Positions 1 through 5,140 of a stretch of 8,474 bases of DNA are shown in pieces. The stretch is from an uncultured Collinsella sp. (GTDB lineage Bacteria; Actinomycetota; Coriobacteriia; Coriobacteriales; Coriobacteriaceae): NCBI GenBank assembly GCA_902469555.1, contig CABRDB010000022.1:1-8474 (forward strand), read 5' to 3'. A program made the position numbers and the translations under genes. Under the pieces are notes generated by a model. The model had not been told where the DNA came from. It was given only the letters and a program-made list of their open reading frames with translations, and made no database searches. Numbering within the stretch: position 1 is the stretch's first letter; every line of letters starts with the position of its first letter.

Positions 1-512
1 CTCGCAGCGCCTTCCCCTGCAGCAGCCGCAGCCGTGGCGGCCTTCTCGGCCGCGACCTTGCGCGCCTTGGCCTCGGCAGCCGCACGGACCTTCATGGCTT
101 TCTCGCGCGCGGCCTTCACCTCGGGCGTGATAACGCTCATGGGCTCGGCAGTCGAGACCTGGTAGAAAAAGCCCTTAAAGTCGATCTGCATGTCGGTAAT
201 GGCAAGACCAAACAGGTCGTGGGCCTCGTTTTCAAACGGGAATACCGCCGGATAGTACGAACTGATAGACGGAATCTCCTGGTACTGATCAATTCCCTCA
301 ACCACCAGGTTTTCGATCGCATAGTTGCCGTCCTGCACAATATGCTCCTGAGCAGCACGAACGTTGATAAATGTATAGACCAGGCGATACGTGCCGTCGT
401 CGACGTTGCGTTCGGCGTGCATCTGCACAAAGCGCGCGCCAACGCCCTTGAGCGCCTGGACATGCGACAGGAGCTCGTCGATCCCGACGATGGTATAGAT
501 AGCCTTTTGCAT
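1..512 (-). CDS. NuoC/EchD-like subunit (30 kDa type) of a group 4 hydrogenase complex, partial at 3' end
   Basis: Partial gene: 170 codons are visible and reading continues past position 1. It resembles the complex I 30 kDa (NuoC) family, which packs against the NuoB- and NuoD-like subunits and helps form the hydrophilic arm. The key sign is the segment FPFENEAHDLFGL (residues 91-103), the form of the family's E-x-x-A-x-D-x-F-G signature. The conserved core ends near residue 130. After that the chain becomes Ala/Lys/Arg/Glu-rich and probably helical (about 131-168), which is not part of the family core. That stretch could be a tail, or a linker into a fused NuoD-like large subunit as in HycE; the window edge hides which. 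The ATG overlaps the stop of the upstream gene as TAATG, and AAAGGAGG (527-520) sits 7 bases ahead of it, so the start is firm and translation is probably coupled. The position after the NuoB-like gene matches echD. Confidence 0.85.
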   Translation of the reverse strand, partial: MQKAIYTIVGIDELLSHVQALKGVGARFVQMHAERNVDDGTYRLVYTFINVRAAQEHIVQDGNYAIENLVVEGIDQYQEIPSISSYYPAVFPFENEAHDLFGLAITDMQIDFKGFFYQVSTAEPMSVITPEVKAAREKAMKVRAAAEAKARKVAAEKAATAAAAAGEGAA

Positions 513-1114
513 TACTCGGCCTCCTTTGCAGCGGCGGGCGCGGCGGACCTGGTGGACACGTTGACCTCGACGCCGTCACCGGCGACGGCCCCGGCCCCGG
601 CCCCCGCAGCCACAAACCCGTCCTCGCCCAGCTCAACGCCACCGTCCCAAGTAGCGGCGCCGCCCACGGTAAGCGGATCGCCGCCGGCGCGCATCACGGC
701 CTCCTTCTGGTCCAGAATGCCGCACGCCTCCACAATGGCATCGATCACGGTCTCGGGGCGAATGGCGCACCCGGGCGCGTACACGTCCACGGGAATCGCG
801 CGGTCCACGCCGCCGATTACGTTATAGGCATCGCGGAACACGCCGCCCGAACACGCGCAGATACCGCAGGCCACCACACACTTGGGCTCGAGCATCTGGT
901 TGTAAATCTGGCGCACGACGGGCAGATTCTGCGCGTTGACCGACCCCGTCACCAAAAAGATATCCGCATGCTTGGGGTTGCCGGTATTGACCACGCCAAA
1001 GCGCTCCGCATCGAACAGCGGCGTGAGCGAGGCCAGCACCTCGATATCGCATCCGTTGCAGCTCGAACCGTCGTAATGAATAACCCACGGCGAGCGCGAC
1101 ATTTTATGATCCAT
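512..1114 (-). CDS. NuoB/EchC/HycG-like iron-sulfur small subunit of a membrane-bound [NiFe] hydrogenase-type complex
   Basis: This 200-residue protein is of the small-subunit type that holds the proximal [4Fe-4S] cluster next to the active site in group 4 hydrogenases. Visible ligands are C19 and C22 in CNGCDIE, C86 in GICACSGG, and C116 in APGCAIRPE. This is the hydrogenase-like CxxC pattern, not the CC pair of complex I NuoB. The usual PGCPPRPE motif has Ala in place of the first Pro. The catalytic-arm core ends near residue 145. The remaining roughly 55 residues are Gly/Ala-rich and acidic, longer than typical EchC. The start at 1114 has AGGAGG (1128-1123) 8 bases upstream; a second ATG four codons in is less well spaced. 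Its stop TAA shares one base with the next gene's ATG. It lies 12 bases after the fused membrane subunit in an apparent operon. The complex would be at the cytoplasmic face of the membrane. Substrate identity (H2, formate-linked or other) cannot be read from this subunit. Confidence 0.88.
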   Translation of the reverse strand: MDHKMSRSPWVIHYDGSSCNGCDIEVLASLTPLFDAERFGVVNTGNPKHADIFLVTGSVNAQNLPVVRQIYNQMLEPKCVVACGICACSGGVFRDAYNVIGGVDRAIPVDVYAPGCAIRPETVIDAIVEACGILDQKEAVMRAGGDPLTVGGAATWDGGVELGEDGFVAAGAGAGAVAGDGVEVNVSTRSAAPAAAKEAE

Positions 1115-1122
1115 GGATGCCG

Positions 1123-1128
1123 CCTCCT
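1123..1128 (-). promoter_or_regulatory. Ribosome binding site AGGAGG overlapping the upstream stop codon
   Basis: Reading the reverse strand, the membrane-subunit gene ends in TAGGAGG: the stop TAG and the Shine-Dalgarno AGGAGG of the NuoB-like gene share bases. The spacing of 8 bases to the ATG at 1114 fixes that start and implies that ribosomes ending the first gene can directly initiate the second. Confidence 0.75.
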
Positions 1129-4009
1129 AAATAAATACGTCGACGAGGATGGGCATAAGGTTGAGCAGGCCAAACACCAGCGCCACGCCCCATCCGAGCC
1201 TAAAGCAGCTGCGCCAGGTGCTGCGTGCGAAGGTGTTGTCGATCAGGACCTCGACAAAATACGTCGCGGCCATCACGACCAGGGCTACAACCCAGCTCAC
1301 GGGGTTGTCCCAAACAAAGAACATGCCCACCCACATCAAAAACAGCACGGTCTCGCACCAGTGCATAAGGGTCATCTTGGCCAGCGTGCCGCCGCTCATC
1401 TCGGTGGCGACGCCCTGGACGATCTCCTGATGCGCGTGATGCGAGTACGAAAGGTCAAACGGCGACTTGCGCAGCTTGATGGTAAGCACCGCGAGCAACG
1501 CGAGGAAAATGGGTGCGCTGTACACGATGATGGGGACCGACTGCCCCGTCACGGCGATGGAATCGAAACTGTCGGTGGCAAGGTACAGGCCCACGCTCAT
1601 CAGCAGAACGGCGGGCTCGTAACTCATGACCTGCAGCAGCTCGCGATCGGCGCCAACCTGGGCAAACGGGCTTTGCGTCGAGGCGGACGCCAGCACCACA
1701 AAGATCGCGGCGAGCGTCACCATAAAGGCGCACAGCAGTGTGTTGGAGCCCGACACAAAGATGCCGCCGCCCACCACGGTAAAGATGAGCGCGCACGCCA
1801 TGTAGGTGTCGTCCATGGTGTTTACGCTGGCGGGGGCCTTGCGCAGGAGCTTGGCCACATCGTAGAAGGGTTGCAGCAGGCGCGGGCCCACGCGGCCCTG
1901 CATGCGAGCCGAAAGCTTACGGTCAAGACCGTCGATCAGGCCGCCCACAAGCGGCGCCAGCAGGGCAAACACCACGGTACCAATAAATATGCCCACGACG
2001 CCCGAGCCTTCGAAATACTTACCGCGCAGCACCGAGGGCGCACTCATGGCAAGCCGCTCGGGCCCAATCCACGCGCAACACAGCAGCGCAAACAAGATAA
2101 TGCTGCAGCACACGACGCTGCCCGCGGGGCCAATACGCTTCTCGCCAAGGGCGTCCTCCGAGTACCAATTGCGCTTTTCGGCCTTCACCTCGTGTCCCAT
2201 CGAGCCGCGGAAATGGCGATATTTGTCGGTTCCCACACCCGAAAGGTACACGTTGACGTGCGGCTTGTTGCTCACGCGGAATGAAGTCAGCAGCACCACG
2301 GCGATAAAAGCCACGATAACCACCATCAGATACATGGCGTCCTTGCCAATAACGTACGGCACGCGGCCAAACACCATGGCGAGGTAAGGCGACACCAGAC
2401 CGCTCGAGATAACCGGGAACGCCACGCAGCACAGAATCAGCAGCGCGGCGATGGTGTTGAGGGCCATCCATTCGGTCTTATGGACATTGGCCTCAACGTT
2501 TTGAGCCGTGGGGTCGACGCCCGAAAGCTTGGCAAGCCACTTGCCCCAGAAGTAAAACGTCGCGGCAGATCCAAAGGCCAGCACCATGATCATGAGCACG
2601 TTGCCGGTCTGAGCAAACGCCACCAGGGCGCCCCACTTGGACACGAGCATGCCAAACGGCGCCACGAACATGCCCATGATGCCCAGCATCATCAGGCGCG
2701 TCAGATGCGGCATGCGGCTGAACATGCCGTCCATGTCCTCGATATTGCGGCTGCCGATATGATGCTCGGCCGTGCCCACGCACAGGAACAGCAGCGACTT
2801 AGCCACCGTGTGGAACAAGATCAGGAAGATGGCCGCCCATACGGCCTCGGGCGCGCCGACACCCAGGCAGGCACTGATGAGACCCAAGTTGGAAATGGTG
2901 GAGAATGCGAGCACGCGCTTGGCATTGCTCTGCGAGATGGCCATGAGGGCCGCGAGCAAAAACGTGATGGCACCCACACTCGTAACCATAAAGCCGGTCA
3001 CGGGATAGATGGCATAGAGCGGGCTCAGCTTGACCATTAGGAACACGCCGGCTTTGACCATGGTGGACGAATGCAGCAGGGCGCTCGTGGGCGTGGGGGC
3101 AACCATGGCGCCGAGCAGCCAGGTGTGGAACGGCATCTGTGCGGCCTTGGTGAGTGCGGCGAGCGACAGCAGGACGACCGGCATCACCAGCAGCGCGGAC
3201 TGCGCGGTGCCGGCGCCGGAAAGCTCGATCATGCCCGAGATGGTCAGCGGCATGCCGTTAACGTGCAGGTACATGAGTCCGGCCAAAAACGCGATGCCGC
3301 CCAGCATGTTGAGGATGATCTGGGTGAAGGCGTTCTTGATGGCCTCGGGCGTGCGCGTGTAGCCAATCATGAGGAACGAGCACACGGTGGTGATTTCCCA
3401 GCCGCAGAACAGCCACTCAAGGTTATCGCTCGTCACGATGACGAACATGGCCGAGAGGAACAGGAACATAAGCGCCAGGAACTGCGGGCGACGGTCGGGC
3501 GCGGTCTGCCCGCGCAGCGCGGCCTCGTGCTCGTCATGGGCCTGGAAGTCCTTCATGTAGCCCAGGGCATACACGCAGATTAGGCTGCCGACAATGCCGA
3601 CGGCGAGGACCATGATCACGCTCATGTAGTCCAGGTAGAGCGGCGTCGCCGTGACGGCTTCGGCCGCGGGCAGCGTCATGGCTGCAAAGGCGAGCGAGCC
3701 CACCAGCTGGACTATGCCGAGCACCGTGGTGAGCGCGTTCCTATATTTGTACGCGTTGTACAGGATGACGGCGCACAGGATGACATCGATGGCGGAGCTG
3801 ATGATCGAGAGCACATGCGAGGTGCCGGGGGCAACCTCAAAGCTCTGCGGACCCGTGCCAAAAAACATGACGGCGACTACAACTGTCACCGCCATAATAA
3901 TGCCGGAACCTATGAGCCCCACCGCATCGCGGGCGCGGTCACCGCGCGCGAGCAGCATGCCCAGCGCCGGTACCAGCGGAAACAGGGTAAGGAAATACAG
4001 TAGCGTCAT
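1127..4009 (-). CDS. Fused antiporter-like (EchA/HyfB/NuoL) and NuoH-like (EchB/HyfC) membrane subunit
   Basis: One 960-residue open frame carries two complex I-type membrane proteins head to tail. Residues 1 to about 655 are an Mrp/NuoL-like ion-translocating subunit. Conserved charged membrane residues are visible: E205 in CGWEITT, K288 in LTKAAQMPFHTW, H295, H313 and K319 in TMVKAG. A hydrophilic loop (about 575-632) and a last hydrophobic helix close this half. Residues from about 665 to 960 are NuoH/HycD/EchB-like: LDRKLSARMQGRVGPRLLQP (G708 P709 R710), then SYEPAVLL and RKSPFDLSYSHHAHQEIVQG near the C-terminus. Both halves look near full length. No Shine-Dalgarno precedes the Met at residue 655, so separate translation of the second half is unlikely. 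The start has GGGAG 7 bases upstream. In group 4 hydrogenases the single antiporter-like subunit and the NuoH-like subunit normally come from adjacent genes, and this gene leads the operon. It should couple electron transfer to proton or Na+ movement; the ion cannot be told. Confidence 0.88.
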   Translation of the reverse strand: MTLLYFLTLFPLVPALGMLLARGDRARDAVGLIGSGIIMAVTVVVAVMFFGTGPQSFEVAPGTSHVLSIISSAIDVILCAVILYNAYKYRNALTTVLGIVQLVGSLAFAAMTLPAAEAVTATPLYLDYMSVIMVLAVGIVGSLICVYALGYMKDFQAHDEHEAALRGQTAPDRRPQFLALMFLFLSAMFVIVTSDNLEWLFCGWEITTVCSFLMIGYTRTPEAIKNAFTQIILNMLGGIAFLAGLMYLHVNGMPLTISGMIELSGAGTAQSALLVMPVVLLSLAALTKAAQMPFHTWLLGAMVAPTPTSALLHSSTMVKAGVFLMVKLSPLYAIYPVTGFMVTSVGAITFLLAALMAISQSNAKRVLAFSTISNLGLISACLGVGAPEAVWAAIFLILFHTVAKSLLFLCVGTAEHHIGSRNIEDMDGMFSRMPHLTRLMMLGIMGMFVAPFGMLVSKWGALVAFAQTGNVLMIMVLAFGSAATFYFWGKWLAKLSGVDPTAQNVEANVHKTEWMALNTIAALLILCCVAFPVISSGLVSPYLAMVFGRVPYVIGKDAMYLMVVIVAFIAVVLLTSFRVSNKPHVNVYLSGVGTDKYRHFRGSMGHEVKAEKRNWYSEDALGEKRIGPAGSVVCCSIILFALLCCAWIGPERLAMSAPSVLRGKYFEGSGVVGIFIGTVVFALLAPLVGGLIDGLDRKLSARMQGRVGPRLLQPFYDVAKLLRKAPASVNTMDDTYMACALIFTVVGGGIFVSGSNTLLCAFMVTLAAIFVVLASASTQSPFAQVGADRELLQVMSYEPAVLLMSVGLYLATDSFDSIAVTGQSVPIIVYSAPIFLALLAVLTIKLRKSPFDLSYSHHAHQEIVQGVATEMSGGTLAKMTLMHWCETVLFLMWVGMFFVWDNPVSWVVALVVMAATYFVEVLIDNTFARSTWRSCFRLGWGVALVFGLLNLMPILVDVFI

Positions 4010-4256
4010 ACCATCACTCCCCCATGCAAAAACGCTGCAATTGTTTAACGTTATAGCTCAATTGAGGAGCAGCGGCAGCAGGTTTTCGGTCAACTGGGGA
4101 GTTTTAGGCGTACGGGGTAAGGGCACGTCCGCTTTGGAGCAGTGGGGCGACGCTCCCCTATCGCAGCGACAGGCGCGCGGGCCACTGCGCGCGGTTTATT
4201 GGCCACTTTGGAGGATGTCCCGACAGGCTCGCGCCGGTCCAAAAAGTTGGCGCGGC
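4010..4256. other. Intergenic region upstream of the hydrogenase-type operon
   Basis: No convincing gene lies here. The part nearest the operon (4031-4070) is AT-rich with several short palindromes and a -10-like hexamer. The rest (about 4100-4256) is GC-rich with small local dyads such as GGGG/CCCC around 4144-4158 and two GCGCGC runs near 4173-4192, to which I assign no function. Confidence 0.5.
4038..4066 (-). promoter_or_regulatory. Candidate promoter -10 and operator-like palindromes of the hydrogenase-type operon
   Basis: On the reverse strand TATAAC (4055-4050) is a good -10 match about 40 bases before the first operon gene, but I find no good -35 at 16-18 bases. The hexamer is flanked by two CAATTG palindromes (4038-4043 and 4059-4064) whose starts are 21 bp apart, two helical turns. 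The upstream one extends to a perfect 10-bp palindrome CTCAATTGAG (4057-4066). A third palindrome, TAACGTTA (4046-4053), overlaps the -10. A weak -35 plus flanking dyads suggests regulator-dependent control; this is inference. Confidence 0.35.
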
Positions 4257-4282
4257 AAGAAAAATGCGCCCCTGTGGGCGCA
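4257..4282 (-). terminator. Rho-independent terminator of the helix-turn-helix gene
   Basis: On the reverse strand, a perfect 7-bp stem TGCGCCC/GGGCGCA with loop ACAG is followed at once by TTTTTC. It begins 12 bases after the stop of the helix-turn-helix gene, so it closes that gene and insulates it from the hydrogenase-type operon downstream. Confidence 0.85.
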
Positions 4283-4294
4283 CCATCCCGTTTG

Positions 4295-4699
4295 CTATTC
4301 CGCCTTTTTAACGCGCGGCTTGCGACCGCGCGGCTTATCGACCAGTGCGGACTCACCGCTCTCGCGGTACTGACGGCACCAAGCCTTGACCGAAGACTCG
4401 CTGGGAATCTTGTGCTTGATCATGGCCTCGCGAACCGTCAAGCCGTTTTCCAGACGGTCCTTAACCACAGCGAGCTTTACGTCGTACGAATAGGTGTGAT
4501 GATGCGAACCGGCATTGAGAACGGCGTCGGCACCGCCCACGGCATACGCGCGGGCCCACTGACGAGCCGTGGCCTGGGGAATGCCAAGCTCCGCGGCGAG
4601 GGCGCGATGACCGACCCCCTCTTGGAGGATCTCGACGGCGCGCTGTCTAACCTCGGGCGCATGCGTGCGAGTCCTAGTTGCTTCCGACATACCTGCCAC
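4295..4699 (-). CDS. Orphan double helix-turn-helix protein, IS150/IS3-family OrfA-like
   Basis: This 134-residue basic protein has two helix-turn-helix units in tandem: residues about 16-56 (RALAAELGIPQATARQWARAY) and about 72-119 (TVREAMIKHKIPSESSVKAW), ending in a basic tail KPRGRKPRVKK. The repeat of a helix-turn-helix followed by an aromatic-rich R-x-Y/x-x-x-G-x-x-x-L element is typical of InsJ (IS150 OrfA), which binds insertion sequence ends. No OrfB (DDE transposase) follows: a strong terminator lies 12 bases after the stop, and no terminal inverted repeats are seen. It is either a remnant of an insertion sequence or a stand-alone DNA-binding protein. The listed start is GTG at 4699, with AAGG 7 bases upstream; an ATG three codons later (4690) is the alternative. 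Function as a regulator is not shown. Confidence 0.78.
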   Translation of the reverse strand: MAGMSEATRTRTHAPEVRQRAVEILQEGVGHRALAAELGIPQATARQWARAYAVGGADAVLNAGSHHHTYSYDVKLAVVKDRLENGLTVREAMIKHKIPSESSVKAWCRQYRESGESALVDKPRGRKPRVKKAE

Positions 4700-4743
4700 T
4701 TCTTAGCCTTAACCGTTAATCTGCTTTCTTACGTGCAAGTTAG

Positions 4744-4769
4744 ATAGTAGCATTTTACTGTTTGCTCAA
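4744..4769 (-). promoter_or_regulatory. Candidate promoter of the helix-turn-helix gene
   Basis: On the reverse strand an extended -10, TGCTACTAT (4752-4744), lies about 45 bases before the gene start. TTGAGC (4769-4764) lies 14 bases upstream of this hexamer, or 17 bases upstream of an alternative hexamer TATCTA (4746-4741). The AT-rich context supports a promoter here, but the exact -10 is ambiguous. Confidence 0.4.
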
Positions 4770-4805
4770 AGCAGTTAATTAAAATAGACGCGGCGTTATC
4801 TGGGC

Positions 4806-4898
4806 ATTTGGCACCAAATTACGACATTTCTTTATCGATTATTTACGCTGGTAGCTGACTCGCAGCTAATCGTCATTCGCTTGTCAACAAAATTGACA
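4806..4898. repeat. Cluster of three short inverted repeats
   Basis: Three dyads lie within 93 bases: ATTTGG-CA-CCAAAT (4806-4819), TAGCTG-N5-CAGCTA (4852-4868) and TGTCAA-N5-TTGACA (4882-4898). All arms are perfect 6-mers. The second and third share the 6-5-6 architecture and are 30 bp apart centre to centre, close to three helical turns. The arms differ in sequence, so they are not copies of one site. They may be operator sites; no partner protein can be named. Confidence 0.5.
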
Positions 4899-5024
4899 TC
4901 TCTTTTATGTCCTTTGGTGTAGAGGATATAGTTATTAACCCCTTCCCCAATAATTTTGAGTGATCTGCGAGGCAGTAGACGTCCTCACTCCTCATGATTA
5001 CCGCGCATTGCCATCCACCGGAGC

Positions 5025-5065
5025 AAAACAAAAAGGGCGGGACCTGCTGCGCTTGCAGGCCCCGC
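5025..5065 (-). terminator. Rho-independent terminator of the flavoprotein gene
   Basis: On the reverse strand an 11-bp stem GCGGGGCCTGC/GCAGGTCCCGC (one G-U pair) with a 7-base loop is followed by CC and then TTTTTGTTTT. It starts about 75 bases after the stop codon at 5141, with no gene between, so the flavoprotein is transcribed as the last gene of its unit. Confidence 0.85.
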
Positions 5066-5140
5066 ACCGGTTGACACCCGACGGGACACAGCCGGGCGAG
5101 ACGGATCCGTGCTACCGCCCCGCCTGGCCGCGATGTTCAA

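Larger units (their letters stand above)
4700..5024. other. AT-rich gene-free region between the helix-turn-helix gene and the flavoprotein terminator
   Basis: About 325 bases with clearly lower GC than either side and no convincing gene. It holds a candidate promoter for the helix-turn-helix gene (4744-4769) and three short inverted repeats between 4806 and 4898. A bulged dyad, GAGTG/CACTC with GAGG/CCTC, lies at about 4957-4990. The base composition contrast suggests regulatory DNA or acquired DNA. Confidence 0.55.

Noticed and set aside
2045..2047. Internal ATG (residue 655) as a separate start for the NuoH-like part
   Set aside because: No Shine-Dalgarno sequence lies in the 20 bases upstream, and the frame is continuous through the joint.
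968..3583. Long forward-strand frames opposite the hydrogenase-type operon
   Set aside because: They are rich in His, Gln and Arg, have no domain signatures, and mirror well-supported reverse-strand genes.
1..4009. Reading the operon as respiratory complex I (NADH dehydrogenase)
   Set aside because: The small subunit has the CxxC hydrogenase-type cluster pattern and not the CC pair of NuoB, and only one antiporter-like module joined to NuoH-like is present, in echA-B-C-D order. The large subunit outside the window is still needed for proof.
4881..4932. Forward-strand promoter using TTGACA (4893-4898) or TTGTCA (4881-4886)
   Set aside because: The TTGACA has no -10 at 16-19 bases, and no forward gene lies downstream before the flavoprotein terminator. 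The hexamer is better explained as an arm of the TGTCAA/TTGACA dyad.
4873..5067. Small reverse-strand ORF (64 codons, or 40 from an internal ATG near 4995)
   Set aside because: The longer form starts inside the flavoprotein terminator hairpin. The shorter one lacks a ribosome binding site and a promoter. It could be a decayed fragment, but nothing supports expression.
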